From assembly GCF_000004075.3 (NCBI RefSeq), contig NC_026660.2, positions 26,601,498 to 26,665,497 on the forward strand: a DNA stretch of 64,000 nucleotides. Direction: 5' to 3'. The notes beneath the pieces are model-generated. The model saw only the letters and a program-made list of their open reading frames with translations. It searched no databases and was not told the origin of the DNA. Within the stretch, counting starts at the first letter, position 1, and every line of letters begins with the position of its first letter. Origin of the DNA: Cucumis sativus. Lineage: Eukaryota > Streptophyta > Magnoliopsida > Cucurbitales > Cucurbitaceae. Shown here piece after piece: positions 1 to 10,887 of this stretch. The position numbers and the translations under genes were made by a program.

Positions 1-151
1 AATTTCAATAGTGATTCTCCATGTCTCCCACAACAATTCCATGGAATATGTTCACACTCCATGTGAATTCTGGCTTTTCTTCAATTTACTTTTCATAATT
101 TGATTGCTTATTCCTTTTCCTAATCTTCGTTGGTTTTTTACTTCATTTCAG

Positions 152-3100
152 TTGGGAAGCTGCCTGTGAGTTCTGTAAGTGAGGAGAAAGTGGAAGTTCT
201 AAGGAGATATGAGCAGGAAAAGATCAACAAGCTACTTTCTAAATATGTAGATTTCTGTGGCAAGGTTTGGCTTCTCTACCTTATTGTTTCTTGCAGGATT
301 CTAGCATTTGCACCAAATATTTATCGTCTTGTGGCTTTAGGTAAGAGCAGAGATTCTCAAGGTTGAGAGATCTGATAAACCTGTTCATAAGCTCATTGTT
401 GACTTAGTTTCAGAACTGGGAATAACCAATTTGGTCATTGGTTTCACATTCATGAAATCTTCATCTTGGTATGCAGAAACTTTCTGAGATTTGATGATAT
501 TAGATAAGACTGCAGTTTCTACATTGAAGCATCTTGTCTCTGAATTGTTCTTTTGCAGGAAGCCAAAGAATGCTATTAGTGGTTCGTTTTACATTTATAG
601 GAACAAGGCCCATTTTTGCGAGTTATATGTAATATGGGGAGGAAAACAGGTATTTCTCAGAGATGAAAGAATCATGGAAGATGATAGAGGTGTAAGGATC
701 TCTAAAATCAGCACTAAGCATTCGTTAAGGGGCTGGCTGGGAAAGATGTTCATGGAAGACCCAACCTATTCCTCAGACAGGAATTTGAGTCTCTCATCTT
801 CTTCACCACGTAATTCAAATTCGATGAGTTCTCGAAACTATTGGGACCATAATGTTCAAGAACTAGAGAACTACTATGAGGAATTGCTTTCATTAAATGT
901 GCAGGAAGAAGAAGACTGTGAGCAGGATCAAGATGGTGTCCTTGAAAATTCATGTTCAACCCAGTTCAATATTCTGGATTATTTGGATTCAAACACGGTA
1001 AAAATTTTACTGTTCGATTGAGCAATAAATTAAATAATAGCTTTTCATCATCATTTTTACATTACAGTATTGGATTTATTGAGTTTTGGAGCCCCAAATC
1101 CACTTTGCTTTCTAGCAACACTGACAGTGATCTTCCCCTTCGATTGCCCTAGTGTTGGACCATTAGTCTATGATAGTAAAGGATGCTGCCATACTGAACC
1201 GTTTTTTACTTAGTTCCTAGAAATGTTTCTCCCATTTTGATCTGCACCAGTTATGTTACACAGTATACCAATTGCCTTACTGATGTTGACAGAATCCTGA
1301 GGAAAGAATTGAGCACCTGCGAACTAAAATTGAGGAAGCTCGCAAGAGCATCCAGTTGATGAGAGATGAAACAAAGGGTAGTTCTGAAAGGCAAGCAAAA
1401 GCAGAGTGGGCCATTAATTTGTGCAGTCAGCGGGTACTTAGCCTCTTTATTCACTCTGTTTTATTCCTTTTATATTGATTCTTGTAACCATCAAACCATT
1501 CATGATTTGCAGACTGACGAGCTTGAAGCTAAGATAAAAGAAGAGGTTACAATTAGGGAAGAGTTGCAAAAAGAATTGGGTTCGGCAAAAGAATACATCC
1601 TTGAAATAGTAGCCGAAATCAAGGAAAGCAAGATCAGATTAAGTTCACTTCTCGAACTCCAAGCTGAATTATCAAGCAAGCTACAAATTTCCACAGCAGA
1701 AAAATTGCGTTTAGAGGCTCAATTGGAGAAGACAGCAAAAACAAAAAAGGGGATGGAAAGAGAAATTGAGGAGCTGAGAAGACAAAGAGAGATTCTTCAC
1801 CGGAGAATTGAGTTCTGTAAAGACAAAGATGCCATTGGAATGGGCGAAAGGTCAACTGAAGTGTCTTGTAGTACAAGAGTGTACACGGTGGAAGAGATCA
1901 GCTTGGCCACAGATAACTTTTCAGAACAAATGAGACTGAGTTCCCGAGTGTATAGAGGACGTATCAACCATATGTCAGTAGCAATCCAGATGATCGCCTC
2001 AGGAAATCGTCTGTCAGAAGATGATTTCCAATCTAAGGTAGCAGCTGCCTACTTTTCAACTGTCAAAAACTATATGTTTCCATATAAACCAAATGTTTTG
2101 AAATGTTTATTTGCAGGTGGAGCTTTTAAGCAATATCCGTCACCCTCATCTGATTGCCATGATAGGATTCTGCCCTGAGCTCAAATGCATTGTCTTTGAT
2201 TACATGCATAACGGTAGCTTAAGTGACAGACTACTTCCATCCAATTCCAACAAGAGATCCAAGAAAATCAGTCACCCTCTCATGTGGAATGAAAGAATCC
2301 GTATAGCTTCAGAGGTTTGCTCAGGCTTGAGCTTCCTTCACCAGGCTCAACCTCAGCCCATTTCTCATGGCAAGCTCACCCTGTCCAAAATTCTCCTAGA
2401 CCAAAACCTTGCTGCGAAAGTCACTGGTTTTGGGCTCGACGAATTGGATGAATCTAGTGGTACTGAGTTGGACATCAGAGCTTTTGGGGCTCTGTTGCTA
2501 CACATTGTAACCGGGAGGACTTGGGCAGGGCAGATTGAGGAGGCATTGTCAATGGGTAAGGTGGGTCTGGTCCAGATTCTAGATGATAAAGCTGGACAGT
2601 GGCCATTGAGCTTGGTTGATGGGCTACTTGGTCTGGCTTTGAGATGTGCAGCTCCAAATGGTCCCAGTCCAGATGTTAAATTGGGGACGGCCATGGAAGA
2701 GATCGATGAGATCAAGAGAAAAGCAGATGATTTGGTGATGGGAAATGGAAAGAATGTGGAAGATATTGAAGGTGCAGATGCAGCTAATGAGGACGTAGAT
2801 GATGTGCCAAGAATCTTCATATGTCCCATCTTGCAGGTTTATTGAATTTCTATCCATTCTCACAACCACTTCTGCTTCCTTTAGCAACTTAAATCGTCAA
2901 TGCTTATTGTTTCCAATAAACATGAGCCATATAATTTATTTTACTTTCAAGTTCAACTAAAAACAAAATTGAGTTCATGGAATAAAAGGACAAATTTGGT
3001 CAATTGTGGATGCAGGAAGTGATGAAGAACCCACATGTGGCAGCAGATGGGTTTTCGTATGAGCTAGAGGCCATAGAACAATGGATAAGAGCAGGACACG

Positions 3101-3207
3101 AAACATCACCAATGACCAACTTGAAGCTGCAACACCCTTATCTCACCCCCAATCATACTCTTCGCTCTCTAATTCAGGACTGGCAAAATGAGAACTCAAA
3201 TGTTTAA
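152..3207 (+). CDS. U-box E3 ubiquitin ligase with USP-like and degenerate kinase domains (5' end outside window)
   Basis: Visible exons are 152-264, 341-468, 559-997, 1293-1433, 1513-2037, 2117-2836 and 3016-3207; phases agree throughout and about 751 residues are readable. Domain order matches the plant U-box/receptor-kinase-like (PUB) class. A USP-like domain comes first (visible residues about 1-115), then a serine-rich linker, a long Glu/Lys coiled coil (exons at 1293-1830), a kinase-like domain (about 1870-2690) and a C-terminal U-box (about 2805-3190, 'IFICPILQ..MKNPHVAADGFSYE..AIEQWI'). The U-box should recruit an E2 and ubiquitinate a partner, probably in the cytosol. The kinase part looks inactive: no glycine loop before 'VYRGR', VAIQ where the ATP-binding lysine (VAIK) belongs, HGK for HRD, and GFG for DFG. 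The missing 5' exon(s) should encode the start of the USP domain. Family call is secure; the exact PUB orthologue is not. Confidence 0.9.
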
Positions 3208-3476
3208 ACATTTTAGCCACTAATATTAGAATGTATACTAGAAAATAGACTGAGTTTTCCTGATTTTCTTTCTTTATCTCTCTATTCAATTCTGTAAAAC
3301 CCAGTATGCGAAGCCATGGGACTGTTCGTATTCAAGATCTCTACCGTCCCTCCCCAAATCTTTACGAAGAGCAATAGTATTTTTACTTTTCTCTTCTACA
3401 CTTGTTTCTATTTGTAGAACAACAAACGATAAAAATCCGATCCCCCATAATTTTTGGTAGTTGAAATGAAACATTT

Positions 3477-3908
3477 GCCATCAAGTTTCATCTATGAATC
3501 TTTTCCAGCTAATATTAGTCAGTCAGAGAAGAAAGCGTGTCCAATTATACTACATAAAAATGTTAAAGATTCCATGAAGAATCCAACAAAACATTCTGCT
3601 CATGGTTTCGCTCTCATTAGGCATATTGAAATCTCCATCGATTGAACAGAGTTAATGGTATCAATTCCACGATTTCATTCCCAAGTAAGATGAATTTGAC
3701 ATAAGTTTCGTCTAAAAACCTTTTAAAACCAATGTTAATCTGAGAAATACTTACAATATGACTAATTAGATTACAGAAAACTGCCATATATTCCATCAAG
3801 AAACAACAAAATGATCGTCTTAAGCGATTTGCAAGTCGCTCTCATTCAAAAAACTGAAAATCCCCCTCGATTCTAACGGTATCGATTCTACGATTCCATT
3901 CACAAGTG
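3477..3908. repeat. Diverged tandem duplication, unit about 210 bp
   Basis: This lies in the gap (3208-4053) between two convergent genes. Copy 1 (about 3477-3690) and copy 2 (about 3697-3908) share the same blocks in the same order. Examples are 'aagtttcatcta' against 'aagtttcgtcta', 'tcgctctcatt' in both (3608 and 3837), and 'ggtatcaattccacgatttcattc' type blocks at 3657 and 3879. The copies differ by many substitutions and small gaps, so the duplication is old. It probably falls in the 3' flank or 3'UTR of the small minus-strand gene. Nothing else is recognisable in the gap. Confidence 0.65.
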
Positions 3909-4053
3909 AAATCTAGGGGGAATAAATCCATACATTTGGTGGCGATTACAATCTACGAGGATTGAGAATGAGAAGAGCGAAGAGGCATGTAAACAAAACG
4001 AGTTTTTGGATGGTACAGCTAAAATTATAGACACCGACGGCGAAGAGGAATTT

Positions 4054-4344
4054 CTATTTTCGAGATACAGGGGAGAGGAGACGAACCACATATTCTTGAC
4101 GGTCGCTGTACTGCCGCTTCAGGTAGTTCTCGAGGATCTCCATCACAGATACTAATCGTTTCATTTCCTCCAAGAGTCGGCTGAGCTCCGCCTCTCGAGC
4201 CCTAACTTGAGCCAGCCGCAACTCGGTTTCCTCTAATCGACCCCGTAGGTTGTCCACAACGGATACGGCGCCGTTTTCCGGTACGGAGGTCTGGTAGGGA
4301 GGAAGGCTACCTCTGAACAAAGGTCGGTGGTGACCGTTACACAT
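4054..4344 (-). CDS. Small coiled-coil protein, unknown function
   Basis: An intronless 96-residue reading frame. I chose the ATG at 4344 (MCNGHHRP) because the extra upstream residues, to an in-frame ATG at 4509, look like 5'UTR: basic, Ser-rich, no pattern. The N-terminal third is polar and Pro/Ser-rich. Residues about 30-75 form a strongly amphipathic Glu/Arg/Leu helix ('LRGRLEETELRLAQVRARE') likely to be a coiled coil. The tail is basic ('LKRQYSDRQEYVVRLLSPVSRK' region). No signal peptide or membrane segment is visible. I do not recognise a named family; a protein-protein interaction role is inference only. Codon use and GC content (higher than the flanks) support real coding. It diverges from NIC1, and the 1.47 kb between them may serve both. 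Confidence 0.7.
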   Translation of the reverse strand: MCNGHHRPLFRGSLPPYQTSVPENGAVSVVDNLRGRLEETELRLAQVRAREAELSRLLEEMKRLVSVMEILENYLKRQYSDRQEYVVRLLSPVSRK

Positions 4345-4507
4345 GGCGGAAACTGAAAATCGACGATCGGCGGAAAGAGAGATGAATCGGTATTTGGATA
4401 AACAAATCGGATTCTTGGAGCTGCTCTGAATTCTGAGGATGAATTTTGACTTCTTGAAACTTATGGTCAAAACGGATCCTTGGGTTGGGTGGGTATGGTC
4501 CAACTCC

Positions 4508-4520
4508 AAACGACGTCGTA
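4508..4520. promoter_or_regulatory. Palindromic ACGACGTCGT promoter motif
   Basis: The sequence AAACGACGTCGTA has a perfect 10-bp palindrome with an ACGT core, the type bound by bZIP factors. It lies about 165 bp upstream of the minus-strand small gene. The same palindrome recurs upstream of the kinesin gene (41268-41282), and a half version lies near 14314. Confidence 0.4.
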
Positions 4521-5619
4521 GCCTGCCGTTAGGAGAAACGTTATTTTGATTTGGTGGTAAACTTTTGTTGGAATCTACATTTCTTAATTTGGCGGTTTAG
4601 TATAGCATATTGTAGATGTTACGCTCAATTCAGTGTCGCCGAATTGTTAGGCTTTTTTGGTGTAATTTTACATATTTTTGTGATTAAATTTAGCATAAAT
4701 ATTAGGTTATAAGATTAAAGTTTACCAAAGAAAAACAACTATAAGATATGACGATGCTGTTTTGCTTTTGTAGGAATTACGATGGAGATTGGTGGCATCA
4801 TGACTTATGGGTTAATAATTATATATTGAGTGATTTGTAAATTTCACACCTCTTTGTCAGTTGTACCCAATTTGTGGGTTGGAAAAAAGCACATTTCTTT
4901 AGGCAAGTAAAGCCAAACTCATAACCAAACTATCCCAATACTTCTATTTCAAATTTTAATGCTAGATTTGTCCATTTCCCTTTCTTGTCTATTTATACCT
5001 AAATTATTAAAGTTTTGTTTTTGTTTCTTATATTAATTGATTTATAATTATCCGCGCTTGAAATTACTTTTTGAAGACCTCCATTTTACAATATCCTTTC
5101 AATGTCCTAATTTGATCATCAAATATGATTGTCAACCATCTACATTGTTGGTTGAAGAAATAAAGAATTAGCAAAACATCTTCCATCCACACTCTTCAAC
5201 TTCTATCATTAACAATATAATGAAGTTGTAACAAATAGCAAAAGGTATTAGGTTTTGTAATTTGAACGAGGGTTGATTGTTTGACTATCTCGCACTGATT
5301 TCAAACCAATTTTTAAAATATGATTTTATTTATTAAAATTATTTATGCTAAAAGAAACGTGATCCGATCATAGCCCTCGTAAACATATAACCTTATTTAA
5401 ATCTAAACTAATATTATTATTTTAAAACAAATTTAGAGTTAAAGTTAATACTAAAATAAAAGAAAACAAAAGGATCGAAGCATGATTAAAACTTACTTTA
5501 GGAGCATAATTAAAACTTAATCTAAAGTTTAAATTAAAATAAAACTTGGATCTAGGAGGGAAGACTTTCTCCATAGTCTTCTTTCGTATACTAAAAAATA
5601 AATCACATGATTTTGAATG

Positions 5620-5629
5620 ATATATATAC
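5620..5629 (+). promoter_or_regulatory. Possible TATA box of NIC1
   Basis: TATATATAC about 190 bp upstream of the chosen start would give a 5'UTR of roughly 150 nt. The region is AT-rich, so a chance match is possible. Confidence 0.3.
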
Positions 5630-5812
5630 TTGTTGTTTTAAATCGAATGGTTGAGATTGCAAATCAATTGGGACCCAATTTCGTATCTTACTCCCATGTC
5701 ATATTCTTTTTTACATTGTTAAACTATTACCAAGGTGACTCCTTGCTTTGACCAACCTCTCCTATTTGATTTCCTTTTTTCCCTCGATCAGAATCTGAAT
5801 CAGAAGAAGACG

Positions 5813-7162
5813 ATGGTCTTAGAGGTCATGGAGCTGTTGAAGGAGCACCTTCCCCTGACTCAAGAGCCTTTCGTTTTGTCAGGTGACCTCAACATCGGCC
5901 TCGTCCTCGTCGATGTCGTTAATGGCTTCTGCACCGTCGGCGCTGGAAATTTGGTAATTCCATCTCCTCCTTACTGTTCTTCTCCTTCACCAATTTTAAA
6001 TTTCGATTGATCACGGAGATTCCTATGAGTTTTGGTGATTCCGTCGATTTCATTAGATTGTGACGGCTTGTTTTTACAGGCTCCGAAACAGCATAACGAG
6101 CAAATTTCTCAAATGGTGGAGGAATCGGCAAGACTCGCCAGAGTTTTCTGCGAGAAAAAATGGCCTATATTCGCGTTTCGTGATTCTCATCATCCGGACA
6201 TTCCGGAGCCTCCCTATCCTCCTCATTGCATCGCTGGAACAGACGAATCCAAATTAGTTCCAGGTACGTACTGCTAATTTTCGTGGTTGAATCTAACTTT
6301 AGCAATTTGCAATGAAAATACAAAGCCAATTTTTGAAAACCTACCGTACTTGTTTGCAGCCCTGCAATGGCTGGAAAACGAGGCGAATGTGACGCTCAGA
6401 TGCAAAGATTGCATCGATGGATTTTTAGGTTGTTTGGAAAAAGATGGCTCTAACATTTTCATCGATTGGGTGAAGAAAAATCAGATCAAAGGCGTGAGTC
6501 TCTCTAATATTCAATCGTAAATCTAAATTGGTTTAGTTACGTATTCTTTTTTTGTTTATTCAATCAGAGAGAAGTAAATTTGGATACGCTTTCTTCTTTT
6601 GAACATGAATAGATCCTAGTGCTGGGAATTTGCACGGACATATGCGTGCTGGATTTTGTATGTTCAACGTTATCAGCAAGAAATCGCGGTTTCCTTTCAC
6701 CACTGGAGGATGTGATAGTATATTCCGGTGGCTGCGCCACTTATGATCTTCCCGTAGCTGTTGCCAAGACTTTGGGAGATGCCATTGCTCACCCACAGGT
6801 ACCCAAATTCTTAATTCATTGTTGACTTTCATACAAATTAAGCTTCTCTTATATTTAATATTTAATATCATGAAAAAGAGCTGTTTGGGTTTTGTTTTTA
6901 TCTTCTTTTTTATTTCTGGCTTTTCTTGTCTCTTCCTTAGTTCAAACCTTATTTTTATTGGAGGCAATAGGACCCGCTGAAATCACACATCACTTGCTTT
7001 ACTTTATTGTTTTCCTAATTGTTGTAGTGAATTAGTACATTTTTTCTGGTTTAAACAATGTTAGTAATATTGGTTCAGGAGTTGATGCACCACGTAGGCC
7101 TGTACATAGCAAGGGGAAGAGGAGCCAAGGTGGTATCCGAGGTTTCAACTAAATCATTTTGA
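5813..7162 (+). CDS. NIC1: Nicotinamidase (NIC1 type)
   Basis: Exons 5813-5953, 6080-6263, 6360-6493, 6613-6798 and 7079-7162 join in frame to 242 residues, close to Arabidopsis NIC1 (about 244). The enzyme hydrolyses nicotinamide to nicotinic acid and ammonia, the first step of plant NAD salvage. The isochorismatase-like catalytic triad is present: Asp34 in 'VLVDVVNGFC', Lys124 in 'LRCKDCIDGF' and Cys164 in 'GICTDICVLD'. Metal ligands are expected in 'FRDSHHPD' (Asp82, His84) and around His96. No transit or signal peptide is seen, so it is probably cytosolic. The start at 5813 (MVLEVMELLKEH) is the first good ATG; a second at 5828 (MELLKEH) fits the family almost as well. All introns are short, with standard borders. 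Confidence 0.93.
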
Positions 7163-8785
7163 GGAAGCCACTTAGTTTAATTAAGCTAAGCTCCCCTCTA
7201 ACATAAAGACATCTTGTGTATGGAAGTCCATTTAGTTCACTCAGTACATGTAACCGTAAACCTTCTTGGACAAATGAAGATCATACAAGTTTAGTTCTTA
7301 TTTTGAGTGTATACAGTCTCTCCAACTTCGACTTTAACAAATATCTAGTAAATTAATTTAACCTTTGTTAAGCAGATCTTTAAACCTTATTCTATCATTA
7401 ATTCTTGGAATTCATTTGATTTTCTAAAAAAATATTAAACCTATAAACACTACTTCCAACTCCAACTTTCTTTTGTTATCTATATTCTACTGATGTTATT
7501 TTAAAATTTTAAATACTAAAAAAAGAAAAGTAGCTTACAAAAAGTAATTCAAAAATTGCAAGACGGAGAGAAAATATATTTAATTTTTAAAAAATGGAAG
7601 CTGCTAAAAAACGGAACCTTATTAGATATTTGGATTAAGGAACGGGGAGGGGAGGATGAACAAGTCCATAAGAAATAATTATAGGAAATAGGATAAAAGA
7701 AACGGTAGTAGTTAGTATATGGACTGTATACCATATATAGTGTATACAACAAGGGGCGAAAGAAAACAAAAATAAAAAGAAAGAACATCCCCTTTCCAAT
7801 GGTTTCCAGATTGTCAATCAAATTTATGTATGCAAAAAAACAGGAGCATGGAAAGAAAGATCTTGATATGCACAAAACAAAACTTAAGTCTGTTATTCTA
7901 TTTTATAAACTGCTACTCAATAGGATACTAAACTTTGGGGTAATGAGCATGTGTGCTTCAATGTGGTCGCCGTTGTCACCGAGAGTACTTCAGGCTGAGT
8001 TTTGCAGAGAAGAAAGCCATAGCTCCATATACTTCTTACTCTCTACAAAAAAAAATAAAAAAAGGGATACATTAAAACTTCGATGCTGAAGATATTCATC
8101 AGCTGCAAAACCATCTAAAGAAAGTTGTTGTCTATTGCATTTTCCTTCTCATTTTATAATGTAAATACAGAATGAAAAGTCATCTTTGGGAAAGACTAAA
8201 GAGATTGATAGCAAATAACTCTCAGCAGGTCATTTTTTAAAACACACCAAAATTGAGTTAAAGGATTAAGCTTTATCAGCTTGAGAACATACTGGTCATC
8301 AAAGCTATTACATCTGAGGACAACTCCTGACTATAGTTCCAAGGTATTGTAACGCCAGTCGTTTTCTGCAACTCTAAAACTCATTCCTTGGCAATGGCCG
8401 TTTTTAAAACAAAATTGGTTCAGAAACACAAATGCACTGGAAATAACATCGACTCAAACTCTAGTTGAGAGAAAGACAATAAACAATTAACAGAACATAA
8501 AGTTTTACCAAAAAGCACATCAAAGAGGAGAAATTTGGCTGTAAATCTATCACCTACGTCTGACCAGCTGCCACCACGCTATGTTTCCTTAGTACCATGA
8601 TTTTTCATTTTAGTCTAAAATCTGATGCTGTACAATGATACACTTGGTGTCATGCAAAAGTTGTCTGATGTTGCTTCCTTCAAATCATGAAATTTAGTAG
8701 AGTAATTCATGCAATGCACACAAAAGATGACCAAGAGACAGGTCCAATACAATATAAAGAAAGTTCTGCCTCTGAAAAGAGAGAT
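7163..8785. other. Gap between convergent genes
   Basis: This covers the 3' flanks of NIC1 (+) and of the minus-strand gene ending at 8786. It contains a fragment of a dispersed MITE (about 7412-7545). The remainder, including 7800-8700, holds only short chance frames. Part of 8100-8785 may be 3'UTR of the minus-strand gene. Confidence 0.5.
7412..7545. mobile_element. MITE fragment, same family as 43096-43375
   Basis: The stretch 'aacactacttccaactccaac' and the following 'tttcttttgttat..atattct' match 43146-43200 almost block for block. Both then run into 'aaaatttgaaaactaaaaaaaa' type sequence and 'agtag'. The terminal inverted repeats seen in the kinesin-intron copy are absent or degraded here, so this is a truncated copy. 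Confidence 0.5.
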
Positions 8786-10054
8786 TCAAAGATTTGTTTT
8801 CCTAAAGAATGAGTAGGATAACTTATTGCAGACTTGCAGCCATTCATACACCACATCTTGATTCCAGCAGCAACAGATAAGATAATGAAGAATATACAAT
8901 AATTGATAACATATATGAATGTTTAGAAGCTCTTTAGAGAAGCATTCTGTTTTTTTTAATTTAACAAGGATTAAAGGAAAATATGTGCAAGTATTGTTTA
9001 AGTCATTGCATTTTCAGCTATCCATCCACCATGGTTTCAGCAAATGTAGAAACACAATAATGCATAACATGTGGGAAATGTTTGAGAGCACTTCTGGGAA
9101 GCATTCTGTTTTGTTTAACATGGACTCCTTGTTTGGGAGGTTAGTTTTTAATGGGTTGTAATCCCAAGCCACGCTTAGATTGAGGCTTTTGGGCCTGGTT
9201 TGTAATCCCTATTACATGCTCTTCCCTTTTTCACACATTTCATAATTCCGATTCCCATAATTCTGATTACATTCGAGAATTCCGAAAGGTTGTTTTCAAC
9301 TCATTGGCCCTTTATAAGTGCTTCCTTTGAAAACAACTTTATCTTATAAGTAATTGATCGCTAATCTAAAAATCAATTTTATCTTCAAACATAAAACAAA
9401 CAACGTTACTGAAAGCAGCTCCAAAACATCCCCAATGTCAACCCAGGTCCTAAACATTCCCTCATCTCTCAATTGCAGCACAAATTATAGTAAAATCACA
9501 AAAGCACTTACAAGCAAATTTATAAACTAATGGAAAATATGACACAAAGCATGGGATCAAATAACAGAATAATGCACACCACAAACAGAAGAGAAGACCT
9601 TACCAGGTGAGAATTCATTTTGAAGTTTTTTAATGGCAGCCAAAAGCTCCACGTTAGAACCCTCCACCACCTCCTTGCAACGATTGCTATAGGAAGGGAC
9701 CAGAACAGCAAAACTATCATCACTCTGAAAACCAGGACCATGAGGCTCCAACCAACCAATAGACCAATCAGCCTCATCACCAGAATCAGACATTTGCATG
9801 TCATCACCACCAGATGGTACCATCACAAAATCGTATTCCCACCCAATCCTTGTTTCCTTCTTACTTAGCCATTTCTGCTTATTGACCTTCTTTGATGAAG
9901 AAGGCAGGTCCACCCTCTTGAACTTAAGACTCTCCGGTTCTCTCAGACCAGTACCGAACTCAGATGAAGAATTTGGGGTCGACCCATTTGCAACAGTCTC
10001 TCTCTCCTTCCCGTTCCAAAACCATAATGAAAAACGGCTTAATGACACGGCCAT
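8786..10054 (-). CDS. Conserved plant protein, unknown function
   Basis: The first exon runs from the ATG at 10054 down to 9604 and encodes 150 residues starting MAVSLSRFSLWFWNGKE. It has a basic Ser/Lys-rich region (residues about 35-65), an acidic patch ('GGDDMQMSDSGDEADW') and a conserved-looking core, 'DWSIGWLEPHGPGFQSDD'. The donor is G|GTAAGG. A second exon at 8856-8786 is my best guess. It follows an AG, keeps phase, and gives 'DVVYEWLQ' plus a short basic tail to a TGA, for about 172 residues in all. That exon is less certain than the first. I recall similar small plant proteins without known function and give no name. No signal peptide or membrane segment is visible. Confidence 0.6.
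8920..9125. repeat. Pair of short direct repeats within the intron
   Basis: A block of about 40 bp containing 'gaagcattctgtttt' occurs at about 8921-8965 and again at about 9079-9120. Both copies carry 'gttt..a.agc.ctt' before it and 'tttaac' after it. It looks like a relic of a local duplication or a repeat element. Confidence 0.4.
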
Positions 10055-10856
10055 CGGTTCTACTCTAGATGAGTGAAAAACACTTTTTGGGGAAATTTTT
10101 GTTCACGGAAAATAAGAGGATTTCCCTAAAGAATTTGCAGGTAGAATCTCAAAATGGAAAGAAGTGGCAGATGGCACTTGTTTGATGCAGTAATCTCCAT
10201 ATGGAAAATGAAAATATATATGTGTATATATAGTTTAAGTAAAAGAAAAAACTAGGAAAACTCTTTATCAATTTCTCGAAAGATCAATAAGAAAGTCCAA
10301 ACTTTAAAGAATTCTGGAGTAGGATTGGCTAAGGGAGAAAGAAAATTCTCCAAAATCTCTTCTCCAATTACCCAAAACCAGTTTCGGTCAACTAAGGATA
10401 TGCTTCGATTTTCTCATCAATCGCTACAAATGGAAACGAAGTTTCTCATATGCGGAACCCAGAAAACATGAAAACAAAGTTTACTTGAACTAATAGCAAA
10501 AGCTAAATAGAGTCACTTTCAGTACAAAACATAATCAGAATCTTATCTCAGTCTAAGAATATATCAGTTGTTGCTCCCAAAAAAAATACGAAACAAACAA
10601 CAAAAATAAATATATTAGATTTCTAACAGATTGTTTTCTCTTCCGATCAGATACGAAAAATCGAAGATTGCGACTCAAACAGAAAATGGGAAAAAATCTG
10701 TTGATTTCAAAATTCAAAAGAAGAAATTGGGATTCCTGAAATCTCTCGGCACAGAGAAATCGGAACAGATTGTTTCCCCTCAAACTATCCCACTTTCCCC
10801 CTCATATTCTCCATCCCATTTCAACAAAAGTAAATATCTTTATATTATTATTATTT

Positions 10857-10860
<4 letters not shown>

Positions 10861-10887
<27 letters not shown>
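10861..10887. repeat. (AT)n microsatellite
   Basis: About 13 uninterrupted AT units; likely to vary in length between accessions. Confidence 0.9.

Larger units (their letters stand above)
4345..5812. promoter_or_regulatory. Intergenic region between two divergent genes
   Basis: It separates the minus-strand 96-aa gene from NIC1 and must hold both promoters. The palindromic ACGACGTCGT sits about 165 bp upstream of the minus-strand ATG. A TATATATA tract lies about 190 bp upstream of the NIC1 ATG. The middle (about 4600-5600) is AT-rich and shows no reading frame or repeat I can name. Confidence 0.5.

Noticed and set aside
2365-2829. 154-codon open frame on the minus strand
   Set aside because: It is the antisense shadow of the kinase-like exon of the U-box gene; its composition is Ser/Pro-rich shadow sequence and no domain is visible.
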